A program made the position numbers and the translations under genes. Below, in pieces: positions 7,554 to 14,829 of a stretch of 63,911 nucleotides of DNA. Under the pieces are notes generated by a model that was given only the letters and a program-made list of their open reading frames with translations, searched no databases and was not told where the DNA came from. Origin of the DNA: Paenibacillus silvae (GTDB taxonomy: Bacteria > Bacillota > Bacilli > Paenibacillales > Paenibacillaceae); assembly GCF_014639235.1 (NCBI RefSeq), contig NZ_BMFU01000020.1, positions 1 through 63,911 of the forward strand, written 5' to 3'. Position 1 is the stretch's first letter. Each line of letters begins with the position of its first letter.

Positions 7554-8246
7554 TTATTTATGCAGACCGCATTCCGTTTTGTCATTGCCGGACCAGCGTC
7601 CTGCACGTGGATCTTCACCAGGCATCACCTGACGTGTACAGTACTCGCAACCGATACTTGGATAGTTCTGATCATGCAGCGGGTTATAGATTACGTTGTT
7701 GGCACGTATATATTCCCACACATCCTCACTCGTCCAATGTGCAATCGGGTTGAATTTCATCAGGCCAAACTTTGTATCGTACTCAACTTTCTTCGCATTC
7801 GCACGTGTTGGAGCCTGATCTCTGCGAATACCTGTAATCCATGCATCATACTGAGAAAGAATACGTGTTAGCGGCTCTACCTTGCGAATGTTGCAACAAG
7901 CGTTAGGATCGGATTTCCACAACTCTTCCCCATGCTGGGCAGCCTGTTCTTCTGGTGTAATTTTCGGTGACACTCTCACAAAATCTAGATTGTATTTTTC
8001 CTGCATCCGATCACGTGTATCATACGTTTCCTGAAAATGAAAATCAGTATCCAGATAAAAAATATCCGTGGACGGACTGATTTTCTGAAGCATATCTACG
8101 AGCACAACATCTTCAGCGCCGAAGCTGCACGCAAAAGTAATGTTTGGGAAGGTTTCAATTGCATATCGAATAATATCCTCAGGACTTGCATGCTCCAGTT
8201 CCTCTGCTTTGGTCCGTGCCAATTCTTCCTTTTCCAACAAGTTCAT
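7554..8246 (-). CDS. cysH: APS/PAPS reductase (thioredoxin-dependent)
   Basis: This 230-aa enzyme reduces adenylyl sulfate (or PAPS) to sulfite. The PAPS-reductase fold motif 'FACSFGAEDVVLVDML' is present. The cysteine pattern C-C-N-I-R-K, C-E-Y-C and the C-terminal E-C-G-L-H-K fit a [4Fe-4S] enzyme that can use APS directly, which agrees with the lack of an APS kinase nearby. The start was placed at the ATG behind GGGGG (10 nt) rather than an in-frame ATG 21 nt upstream at 8267. It is the first gene of the cysH-sat unit. Confidence 0.93.
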   Translation of the reverse strand: MNLLEKEELARTKAEELEHASPEDIIRYAIETFPNITFACSFGAEDVVLVDMLQKISPSTDIFYLDTDFHFQETYDTRDRMQEKYNLDFVRVSPKITPEEQAAQHGEELWKSDPNACCNIRKVEPLTRILSQYDAWITGIRRDQAPTRANAKKVEYDTKFGLMKFNPIAHWTSEDVWEYIRANNVIYNPLHDQNYPSIGCEYCTRQVMPGEDPRAGRWSGNDKTECGLHK

Positions 8247-8312
8247 TGTTTCATTTCCCCCATTCATGATCTCAAAACCAATAAAAGCCGACTAATCTAA
8301 TATGAATTATGT

Positions 8313-8342
8313 ATAGTATAAATCTTTCACCCGGTATGTCAA
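8313..8342 (-). promoter_or_regulatory. sigma-A promoter of cysH-sat
   Basis: Minus-strand TTGACA (8342-8337), 18-bp spacer, TACTAT (8318-8313). A/T-rich imperfectly symmetrical sequence covers the start region, a plausible place for a cysteine regulator such as CymR, but I cannot confirm a binding site. No S-box or T-box motif is seen between promoter and gene. Confidence 0.7.
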
Positions 8343-8953
8343 TGCCTGCCAGATGGTAAAATACAGCGAGTGAAACCTCTAATTAGCGTGTAAAATCACA
8401 TAACTTTTTAGTGCCATTTAGGCAACTCTAACATACAGAGACAAAATCATCTGAAAATCAGATGGTCTATAGTGAATACTCAATAGTTCGCAAAATGGCG
8501 TAAACCGTTGCTGCTGCTGGATTTCCAAGCTGATCAGTATATTCAAACAAGACATAGACAAAATCTTAACTCGTAAAAGAGATGCGATGCATCTTCCATT
8601 CTTTTACTGAAGACAGATGCGTAGTGTATTTTCAAATGTAAGAGGCCTTTATCACATCCATAAGAAAGACTGATAAGCATAGCGTGATGTGTATCGCTTG
8701 CGAAGAAACATATTGCATTTCTTGTTATATTCGCTGCTGTGCATCATTCATCGAAGTGCTATTCATTTCAATTTACATACGGAGGCTGTTACGGACCTCC
8801 TACTGCTAAACAGACTGACGTATTGACTGATGTACACTGTGTACCCGGATGTGTCACTGGAGGTCTAGGGCAAGACTCAGCTGACCGCTTTAGTAATCTG
8901 GCCCAACTGTTGGATTTTTGCGCGTTTCACACACTCGGCTGGCTAAAGCCATA
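8343..8953. other. Intergenic region without convincing gene; several hairpins
   Basis: About 610 bp between the cysH promoter and the rpsI terminator. No ORF here has a ribosome binding site and recognisable sequence. It holds several inverted repeats: CATCTGA/TCAGATG (8448-8464), followed on the minus strand by a T-rich run; GTAAAAGA/TCTTTTAC (8573-8607) enclosing GATGC/GCATC; and GACCTCC/GGAGGTC near 8797-8866 enclosing the palindrome GTACACtGTGTAC. It could be decayed DNA or a non-coding RNA locus. Confidence 0.5.
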
Positions 8954-8990
8954 ATAAAAAAAGCTCTTGACCGAGGGCCAAGAGCTTTTG
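8954..8990 (-). terminator. Terminator of rplM-rpsI
   Basis: On the minus strand AGCTCTTG and CAAGAGCT pair across a 9-nt loop and are followed by a run of eight Ts, directly after the rpsI stop codon. Confidence 0.92.
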
Positions 8991-8996
8991 AAAATC

Positions 8997-9389
8997 TTAA
9001 CGTTTGGAGAACTGAGGTGCGCGACGAGCCGCTTTAAGACCGTATTTTTTACGCTCTTTCATACGTGGGTCACGAGTCAGGAATCCTGCTTTTTTCAGGG
9101 ATGCACGGAATTCCGGATCTGCTTTAAGCAGAGCGCGGGAGATACCATGACGGATCGCGCCGGCTTGACCGGAGATACCGCCACCATGAGCGATAACCAA
9201 AACGTCATAGTTAGTGAGCGTTTCTGTCAAAGTCAGTGGTTGTTTTACGATCAGTTTGAGTGTTTCCAAACCGAAGTATTCATTAATATCACGTTTATTG
9301 ATGACAATGCGTCCTTCACCCGGTACAAGGCGAACACGTGCTACCGAATGTTTACGACGACCTGTCCCATAGTATTGTACTTGTGCCAT
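8997..9389 (-). CDS. rpsI: 30S ribosomal protein S9
   Basis: This 130-aa protein has the full S9 family length and the invariant basic C-terminus ending in S-K-R, whose tail reaches the P-site tRNA anticodon. Motifs include GRRKHSVARVRL near the N-terminus and 'GGGISGQAGAIRHG'. It lies 19 nt downstream of rplM, with an AGGAGG site before the start, and is followed by a strong terminator. Confidence 0.98.
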   Translation of the reverse strand: MAQVQYYGTGRRKHSVARVRLVPGEGRIVINKRDINEYFGLETLKLIVKQPLTLTETLTNYDVLVIAHGGGISGQAGAIRHGISRALLKADPEFRASLKKAGFLTRDPRMKERKKYGLKAARRAPQFSKR

Positions 9390-9408
9390 GAAACTGTCCT
9401 CCTTTTAA

Positions 9409-9846
9409 TTAACCGCGAAGTTCGTAAACTTCTGGTTTTTGTGCTGCGTGTGGATGCTCAGTGCCTCTGTACGCTTTAAGTCTCAGCTTCATTTTCTCGC
9501 CCATGCGAGTTTTAGGAAGCATACCGCGAACAGCCAATTCCAACATACGTTCAGGTTTGTTTTTAACCATCTCTTCTGCAGTAGTTACTTTCAAACCACC
9601 TGGGTGCATGGAGTGACGGTAGTATTTTTTACCTTGCATTTTTTTACCAGTCAATACAATTTTCTCTGCATTGATGATAACAACGAAATCGCCAGTGTCC
9701 ACATGTGGAGTGAATTGTGGCTTATGTTTGCCGCGGATCAAAGCAGCTGCTTCGCTCGCCAAACGTCCGAGGGTTTTGCCTTCAGCATCAATGATGTGCC
9801 ATTGGCGCTCAACTTCGTTAGGCTTCGCCATGTACGTAGTACGCAT
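9409..9846 (-). CDS. rplM: 50S ribosomal protein L13
   Basis: This 145-aa protein belongs to the large subunit and is an early assembly protein. It shows the L13 hallmarks 'WHIIDAEGKTLGRLAS' and 'GKHKPQFTPHVDTGD', and the C-terminal 'GTEHPHAAQKPEVY'. AAGGAGG lies 8 nt before ATG. It is first in the rplM-rpsI unit, with its own promoter and a structured leader. Confidence 0.98.
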   Translation of the reverse strand: MRTTYMAKPNEVERQWHIIDAEGKTLGRLASEAAALIRGKHKPQFTPHVDTGDFVVIINAEKIVLTGKKMQGKKYYRHSMHPGGLKVTTAEEMVKNKPERMLELAVRGMLPKTRMGEKMKLRLKAYRGTEHPHAAQKPEVYELRG

Positions 9847-9849
9847 GAA

Positions 9850-9987
9850 AAGTTCCTCCTTAAATGTTCAAAATCATCATTTTTCATTTATCTTCGTTCG
9901 TTAAGTGATAACTTTAGGTGTTGATGGATAGTTGTTGCGATGTGAACATCTTAATTGGGGCTGTGGGAAAGCCATTAAGAAAACACA
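9850..9987 (-). ncRNA. Candidate L13 (rplM) leader
   Basis: The roughly 140-nt transcript leader between promoter and rplM contains a hairpin with CTTAAT and ATTAAG arms (9979-9950, with inner GGC/GCC pairing). Low-GC Gram-positive rplM genes often carry an L13-binding leader that feeds back on expression. Assignment here is by position and structure only. Confidence 0.45.
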
Positions 9988-9993
9988 ACTTTT

Positions 9994-10022
9994 ATATTAC
10001 ATGATAGGCGATCAAATCGCAA
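9994..10022 (-). promoter_or_regulatory. sigma-A promoter of rplM-rpsI
   Basis: Minus-strand TTGCGA (10022-10017), 17-bp spacer, TAATAT (9999-9994), located just after the truA stop codon. Confidence 0.75.
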
Positions 10023-10051
10023 GTATAAATTAAGCTTTTTACTCACTAAAT

Positions 10052-10825
10052 TCAATCTTTTTTGTATTCAAGATCCCAGAGCATCAAACCGCAGCTAACC
10101 GCAGTAGGTCCTGCGGCAGAACGATTGCATGCAGCAATCATATTCGGCACATCAGAGGCTTTCCGTTTGCCCTCTCCGATCTCCAGCAGCGTTCCTACAA
10201 TGATCCTTACCATGTGCTGCAAAAAGCCGTTACCACTCACGTAGATGTGAATGACGCCTTGATCGCGCGGATGGTCTCTGCACATTGAACGGTCCACTTC
10301 TATCCATGCTTCGTATACCGAACGTACATGATTCTCTTTCTGCGACTTGCGTGAAGCAAAGGAAGTAAAGTCATATGTGCCTATGAAATGACGCAGGCCC
10401 TCTTCCATAGCAGCGATGTCCAGCCTTGCATGATGATGATGCTGCAATCTTCGGTTAAACACATCCGGGAATTGATTTGCATTGATCGTGTATCGATAGG
10501 TTTTCTTTTTCGCCGCATAACGAGAATGGAAATCTAGCGGTACCTCAATCGCATCAATAACAACAATATCGGATGGCAGTCTCGAATTGAGTGCAATACA
10601 CCAGCGTTCCACCGGAATCTGTGAAGCTGTAGGAAAATTGAAGATTTGTCTGCGAGCGTGAACGCCTGCATCCGTTCGGCCTGAACCCGTGATTTTAACG
10701 CTCTCACCTGTCAAAGCTCGAATGGCATCCTCAAGATGATCCTGGATGGTATTGCCTCCTGGCTGTACTTGAAAGCCGTAGTAGGCCGTTCCATCGTAAG
10801 TGACCGTCATACATAAGTTGCGCAT
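10052..10825 (-). CDS. truA: tRNA pseudouridine(38-40) synthase TruA
   Basis: This 257-aa enzyme converts uridines 38-40 in the tRNA anticodon arm to pseudouridine. The catalytic Asp is in 'GSGRTDAGVHA', and 'YDGTAYYGFQ' near the N-terminus and 'NGFLQHMVR' are family motifs. The start was set at the ATG behind AAAGGTGTGG; the in-frame ATGs upstream overlap the ribosome binding site. In B. subtilis three ECF transporter genes sit between rplQ and truA; here they are absent and two terminators separate the genes. Confidence 0.95.
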   Translation of the reverse strand: MRNLCMTVTYDGTAYYGFQVQPGGNTIQDHLEDAIRALTGESVKITGSGRTDAGVHARRQIFNFPTASQIPVERWCIALNSRLPSDIVVIDAIEVPLDFHSRYAAKKKTYRYTINANQFPDVFNRRLQHHHHARLDIAAMEEGLRHFIGTYDFTSFASRKSQKENHVRSVYEAWIEVDRSMCRDHPRDQGVIHIYVSGNGFLQHMVRIIVGTLLEIGEGKRKASDVPNMIAACNRSAAGPTAVSCGLMLWDLEYKKD

Positions 10826-10873
10826 ATTACCACACCTTTGTTCCATACTATACATAAGCCTATCCCGAACAGC

Positions 10874-10897
10874 AAAAGAAGCCCCTTACGGAGCTTC
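10874..10897 (-). terminator. Second hairpin after rplQ
   Basis: Minus-strand GAAGCTCC and GGGGCTTC pair (one G-U) across 4 nt, followed by TTTTG. It lies between rplQ and truA, behind the main terminator. Confidence 0.65.
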
Positions 10898-10925
10898 ATT
10901 TACAGCACGAATTCCGAAATGAAGA

Positions 10926-10969
10926 GAAAAAAAGGGTTGATCCAGAATCATCAGACTCTGTCCCCTTTC
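10926..10969 (-). terminator. Terminator of the S10-spc-alpha superoperon (after rplQ)
   Basis: Minus-strand AAGGGG ... CCCTT stem with an inner CAGAGTC/GATTCTG stem, followed by seven Ts. It lies 15 nt past the rplQ stop codon. Confidence 0.8.
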
Positions 10970-10984
10970 CTCATCTCATCTGTT

Positions 10985-11350
10985 TTACGCGCGGTCTACC
11001 AGTTCCAAGTAAACCATAGGCGCTGCGTCGCCACGACGAGGTCCCAGTTTCAGGATACGAGTGTATCCGCCTGGACGCTCAGCGTAACGACCGGACAATT
11101 CGCTAAACAGTTTTTGGATTGCATCTTGCTCACCATCGATTGTTTCGCGGCGAACGTAAGCTGCCACTTGGCGACGGGCATGAAGATCTCCCTTTTTCGC
11201 TTTAGTGATCAGTTTTTCAGCAATAGAGCGAACCTCTTTTGCTTTCGCTTCAGTTGTCTGAATGCGCTCGTATAAGAACAGGTCGGTTACCAGGTCACGG
11301 AACAACGCTTTACGTGCGCTGGAATTACGGCCCAACTTTTGGTATGCCAT
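10985..11350 (-). CDS. rplQ: 50S ribosomal protein L17
   Basis: This 121-aa protein begins with the family motif 'MAYQKLGRNSSARKALFRDL' and keeps 'ARRQVAAYV'. It is the last gene of the alpha operon (rpsM-rpsK-rpoA-rplQ), 34 bp after rpoA, and is followed by terminators. L17 lines the peptide exit tunnel region on the large subunit. Confidence 0.98.
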   Translation of the reverse strand: MAYQKLGRNSSARKALFRDLVTDLFLYERIQTTEAKAKEVRSIAEKLITKAKKGDLHARRQVAAYVRRETIDGEQDAIQKLFSELSGRYAERPGGYTRILKLGPRRGDAAPMVYLELVDRA

Positions 11351-11384
11351 TGTTTTCCCTCCTTCACTTCAAGCACTCAGCTGT

Positions 11385-12329
11385 CTATTCTTCTGTACGA
11401 AGTCCCAATCCCAGTTCCTCAAGCTTCTCTTGAACTTCTTCCAAAGACTTGCGTCCGAGGTTACGGACTTTCATCATGTCTTCTTCCGTTTTCGTTGTCA
11501 GCTCTTGTACGGTATTAATACCAGCACGTTTGAGGCAGTTGTAGGAACGAACAGAGAGATCCAGCTCTTCGATCGTCATTTCGAGTACTTTTTCTTTTTT
11601 GTCTTCTTCTTTTTCAACCATGATCTCTGCATCCTTCGCTTCGTCTGTAAGACCCACGAAGAGCATCAGATGCTCGGTCAAAATTTTAGCGCCAAGGCTT
11701 ACAGCCTCTTCAGGACGAATACTTCCGTCAGTCCAAACTTCCAACGTGAGCTTGTCATAGTTGGTTACTTGGCCTACACGCGTATTTTCCACAGCGTAGT
11801 TTACGCGGCTGATCGGGGTGAAGATGGAATCGACAGGGATGACGCCGATCGGCTGGTCATCGCGTTTATTCCGATCTGCCTGGACGTAGCCGCGACCGCG
11901 ATTGGCAAAAATACGCATGTGAAGTCTCGAACCTGGTCCAAGCGTAGCAATGTGAAGATCCGGGTTAAGGATTTCAACATCGGAATCAGCACGAATATCT
12001 CCAGCCGTGATTGCTCCTTCGCCTTCAGCATCAATCTCGAGCACTTTCTCCTCATCAGAGTGAATTTTGAGCGACAAAGCTTTCAGGTTAAGGATAATCT
12101 CTGTAACGTCTTCCATTACGCCAGGAACTGTAGCAAATTCATGCAGAACGCCATCGATTTGAACCGAAGACACTGCCGCACCCGGCAGTGACGAGAGCAG
12201 GATTCGGCGAAGCGAGTTTCCAAGCGTCGTACCGTATCCGCGCTCTAGCGGTTCTACTACGAATTTCCCATAGGTGCCATCATCGTTGACGTCTACCGTC
12301 TCAATTTTCGGCTTTTCGATTTCTATCAC
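11385..12329 (-). CDS. rpoA: DNA-directed RNA polymerase alpha subunit
   Basis: This 314-aa subunit has the N-terminal assembly domain (about 1-230, with 'LERGYGTTLGNSLRRILLSSLPG') and the C-terminal domain (about 245-310) with two helix-hairpin-helix units ('LDLSVRSYNCLKRAGI', 'VRNLGRKSLEEV') that contact UP elements and activators. An acidic/lysine-rich linker joins them. It starts at GTG behind AAGGAGGGG (7 nt), so the first residue is read as Met. It is in the alpha operon after rpsK. Confidence 0.98.
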   Translation of the reverse strand: MIEIEKPKIETVDVNDDGTYGKFVVEPLERGYGTTLGNSLRRILLSSLPGAAVSSVQIDGVLHEFATVPGVMEDVTEIILNLKALSLKIHSDEEKVLEIDAEGEGAITAGDIRADSDVEILNPDLHIATLGPGSRLHMRIFANRGRGYVQADRNKRDDQPIGVIPVDSIFTPISRVNYAVENTRVGQVTNYDKLTLEVWTDGSIRPEEAVSLGAKILTEHLMLFVGLTDEAKDAEIMVEKEEDKKEKVLEMTIEELDLSVRSYNCLKRAGINTVQELTTKTEEDMMKVRNLGRKSLEEVQEKLEELGLGLRTEE

Positions 12330-12465
12330 TGCAATACCCCTCCTTCAAAACGTCGGTCCTCTATGAAACATTTACCTTCTCTTGCGAAAACATGTAGTAG
12401 TATGCCTAAACAACCATTATTAGCAGATTGTGCCGGAAGTATACCACACGCAGGGGCAAATCTCA

Positions 12466-12861
12466 TTAGACACGACGACGTTTTGGAGGACGGCATCCGT
12501 TATGCGGGACTGGAGTTACGTCTTTGATCAGGTTAACTTCAAGACCAGCAGCTTGCAAAGAGCGGATCGCTGCTTCACGGCCTGCGCCTGGTCCTTTAAC
12601 CATAACCTCAACGGATTTCATCCCATGTTCCATTGCAGCTTTGGCAGCAGTCTCAGCAGCCATTTGTGCAGCAAACGGAGTCGATTTACGGGAACCTCTG
12701 AATCCGAGGCCGCCAGAGCTTGCCCACGAAATCGCATTTCCGTGAGGGTCCGTAATAGTAACGATAGTGTTATTGAAAGTGGAGCGGATATGTGCCACGC
12801 CAGATTCAATATTTTTACGGTCACGACGTTTAGTACGTACGACTTTTTTCGGTTTAGCCAT
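12466..12861 (-). CDS. rpsK: 30S ribosomal protein S11
   Basis: This 131-aa small-subunit platform protein keeps 'SGVAHIRSTFNNTIVTITD' and the C-terminal 'DVTPVPHNGCRPPKRRRV'. Length is normal. It lies between rpsM and rpoA in the alpha operon. The 136-bp gap before rpoA shows no clear promoter. Confidence 0.98.
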   Translation of the reverse strand: MAKPKKVVRTKRRDRKNIESGVAHIRSTFNNTIVTITDPHGNAISWASSGGLGFRGSRKSTPFAAQMAAETAAKAAMEHGMKSVEVMVKGPGAGREAAIRSLQAAGLEVNLIKDVTPVPHNGCRPPKRRRV

Positions 12862-12880
12862 TTTCTCTTATCCCCCCTTA

Positions 12881-13249
12881 TTATTTCTTCTTGTTCGCTA
12901 CAGTACGACGAGGACCCTTACGAGTACGAGCATTCGTTTTCGTACGTTGTCCACGAACAGGCAGACCACGACGATGACGAACTCCACGGTAACAACCGAT
13001 CTCCGTCAAACGTTTAATATTCAAAGAGATTTCACGACGCAGGTCACCTTCTACTTTGACCTCTTTGTCGATACTTTCACGCAATTTGCTGACTTCATCT
13101 TCCGTCAAATCACGAACACGAGTGTCCGGATTGATGCCTGTAGAGCTCAGAATTTTCTGGGAAGTCGTTTTACCGATTCCGAAAATATAAGTCAAGGCGA
13201 TCTCAACGCGCTTATCACGTGGCAAATCCACACCAGCTATACGTGCCAT
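12881..13249 (-). CDS. rpsM: 30S ribosomal protein S13
   Basis: This 122-aa protein of the 30S head starts 'MARIAGVDLPRDKRVEIALT' and ends in a basic tail (...RTVANKKK) that reaches the P-site tRNA. It has the helix-two-turn-helix 'YIFGIGKTTSQKIL'. First gene after rpmJ. Confidence 0.98.
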   Translation of the reverse strand: MARIAGVDLPRDKRVEIALTYIFGIGKTTSQKILSSTGINPDTRVRDLTEDEVSKLRESIDKEVKVEGDLRREISLNIKRLTEIGCYRGVRHRRGLPVRGQRTKTNARTRKGPRRTVANKKK

Positions 13250-13269
13250 TTTACGCTACACCCCCTTCA

Positions 13270-13383
13270 TTAACCTTGTTTTTGTTTGTGTTTCGGATTT
13301 TCACAGATAACCATTACATTCCCTTTGCGGCGAATGACTTTGCATTTTTCGCAAATCGGCTTGACCGAAGGTCTTACCTTCAT
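13270..13383 (-). CDS. rpmJ: 50S ribosomal protein L36
   Basis: This 37-aa protein reads MKVRPSVKPICEKCKVIRRK and continues to ...NPKHKQKQG. The zinc ligands C11, C14, C27 and H32 are present, so it is the zinc-binding (C+) form. GAGGAGG precedes the ATG. Position between infA and rpsM is canonical. Confidence 0.97.
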   Translation of the reverse strand: MKVRPSVKPICEKCKVIRRKGNVMVICENPKHKQKQG

Positions 13384-13399
13384 GTGAATTACCTCCTCA

Positions 13400-13512
13400 A
13401 AGTTCTGCTTAGCAAAACTCTCTTCGTAAGCATTGACCTTGTTCTACTATTGTAAAACCGGCTTCGAAGCTTTCGCAAGTTTTGCCGGGCAAAACCCGCT
13501 TCATAAGCTTCA
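13400..13512 (-). other. Structured infA-rpmJ intergenic region
   Basis: The 152-bp gap contains an outer stem GAAGCTT/AAGCTTC around an inner perfect stem GTTTTGCC/GGCAAAAC (about 13471-13510), then a second hairpin AGTTTTGC/GCAGAACT just before the rpmJ ribosome binding site. No T-run follows, so these are not simple terminators. Function unknown. Confidence 0.5.
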
Positions 13513-13535
13513 CAGTTCATTGCAACTGTCTACTA

Positions 13536-13751
13536 CTATTTACGGTAAGTTATACGACCTTTTGTTAGATCATAAGGCGATAACTGAACAACTACTTTGT
13601 CTCCAGTCAGGATACGGATGAAGTGCATCCGCAATTTTCCGGAAACGTGAGCGAGAATTTGATGACCATTCTCAAGCTCAACCTTGAACGTTGCATTCGG
13701 TAGCGGTTCAAGAACCGTACCTTCCACTTCAATGACATCTTCCTTGGCCAT
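13536..13751 (-). CDS. infA: Translation initiation factor IF-1
   Basis: This 71-aa OB-fold protein begins 'MAKEDVIEVEGTVLEPLPNA' and keeps 'KLRMHFIRILTGDKV' and the C-terminal 'YDLTKGRITYR'. It blocks the 30S A-site during initiation. The start follows AGGAGA with 7 nt spacing, only 3 nt after the KOW protein gene's stop. Confidence 0.98.
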   Translation of the reverse strand: MAKEDVIEVEGTVLEPLPNATFKVELENGHQILAHVSGKLRMHFIRILTGDKVVVQLSPYDLTKGRITYRK

Positions 13752-13754
13752 TAG

Positions 13755-14063
13755 TCAGTCTCCTTTCTCTTCAGCTTGAATGTTGGTGGATTCCAGGAAC
13801 GAATGAACCGCATAGCGGAGCTTTCCGTTTGTCACCCGACCACTCTCGTTTAAACTGTTTACAACCTCACTGCTAATCATGGGCTGAAGTTCAAGATGAA
13901 GAATGTTCTTCTTCTTGGGTTGGTCAAACTTTCGTTTGTCTCCATCCGCTATATATACGAACCTACTGTCCACTATAGCAACAATTACTGCGGCTTGGTC
14001 CGCGTTGCGGCCTTTACGGATCTTCACAAGTTGACCGAGCTGCGGATTCGACTGATTGTTCAT
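13755..14063 (-). CDS. ybzG: KOW-domain RNA-binding protein (L14e/L6e/L27e-like)
   Basis: This 102-aa protein has an N-terminal KOW-like segment (about 8-60: 'LGQLVKIRKGRNADQAAVIV...DGDKRKFDQPKKKN') and a helical C-terminal tail. The same kind of small protein lies between map and infA in B. subtilis (YbzG). KOW proteins bind RNA or ribosomal components, but the role of this one is not known. It is 10 nt after map and 3 nt before infA, so tightly operonic. Confidence 0.8.
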   Translation of the reverse strand: MNNQSNPQLGQLVKIRKGRNADQAAVIVAIVDSRFVYIADGDKRKFDQPKKKNILHLELQPMISSEVVNSLNESGRVTNGKLRYAVHSFLESTNIQAEEKGD

Positions 14064-14073
14064 GCCTCATCAC

Positions 14074-14826
14074 CTACGCATTCAGTTTTGTGAAAATTTC
14101 CATACCCTCAGGTGTAACTGCTACGGTGTGTTCAAAGTGGGCACATAACGATCCATCAACTGTCACGACAGTCCAGTTATCTTCCAACGTTTTCACATAC
14201 CGTCTGCCTGCGTTAACCATCGGTTCAATGGCAAGCACCATGCCAGCCTTTAACCTTGGACCACGATCAGGAAGACCATAGTTCGGAATTGATGGCTCCT
14301 CGTGCAGATCCGCTCCAATGCCGTGACCGACATACTCACGAACGACGGAGAACCCCTCATCTTCGATATATTTCTGAATTGCATGAGATATTGTAAACAA
14401 GCGAACGTCTGGTTTTACCAGCGCCAGACCTGCGTATAACGAAGCCTCGGTGACGTCCAGAAGACGACGGGCTTCTTCGGAAATACGGCCGACTGGATAG
14501 GTCCAGGCAGAATCTCCATGATACCCCTGGTACTGCGCGCCAATGTCAAACGTAACGATATCGCCCTCGTTCAACTTGCGTTTGCCGGGAAATCCATGTA
14601 CCAACTCTTCATTTACTGAAGCGCACACACTGGCAGGGAAACCGTTATAGCCTTTGAAAGACGGCACAGCTCCTTGACTGCGGATATATTGATCAGCCAT
14701 ATGGTCAAGTTCACCAGTCGTAATACCGGGAGCGATATGCTCTGCCAAGAGACGATGCGTTTCCGCAACAATTCTCCCTGCTTCCCTCATCAAACCCAGT
14801 TCCGTTTCGGACTTACCAATGATCAT
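14074..14826 (-). CDS. map: Methionine aminopeptidase type I
   Basis: This 250-aa enzyme removes the initiator methionine. Metal-binding residues lie in 'VTFDIGAQYQGYHGDSAWT' (two Asp), 'GHGIGADLHEEP' (His) and the later Glu in 'LAIEPMVN' and 'HFEHTVAVT'. The start is the ATG just after the adk stop (TAATTGATG), with GAGAGG 7 nt upstream. Co-transcribed with adk and infA. Confidence 0.97.
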   Translation of the reverse strand: MIIGKSETELGLMREAGRIVAETHRLLAEHIAPGITTGELDHMADQYIRSQGAVPSFKGYNGFPASVCASVNEELVHGFPGKRKLNEGDIVTFDIGAQYQGYHGDSAWTYPVGRISEEARRLLDVTEASLYAGLALVKPDVRLFTISHAIQKYIEDEGFSVVREYVGHGIGADLHEEPSIPNYGLPDRGPRLKAGMVLAIEPMVNAGRRYVKTLEDNWTVVTVDGSLCAHFEHTVAVTPEGMEIFTKLNA

Positions 14827-14829
14827 CAA

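Noticed and set aside
8739..8954. Plus-strand ORF of 71 codons in the rpsI-cysH gap
   Set aside because: There is no ribosome binding site and the sequence has no similarity I know. It overlaps the inverted repeats described for this gap.
8247..8955. S-box (SAM-I) riboswitch upstream of cysH
   Set aside because: I looked for the conserved GGTGGAGGGA-type core on the minus strand and did not find it.
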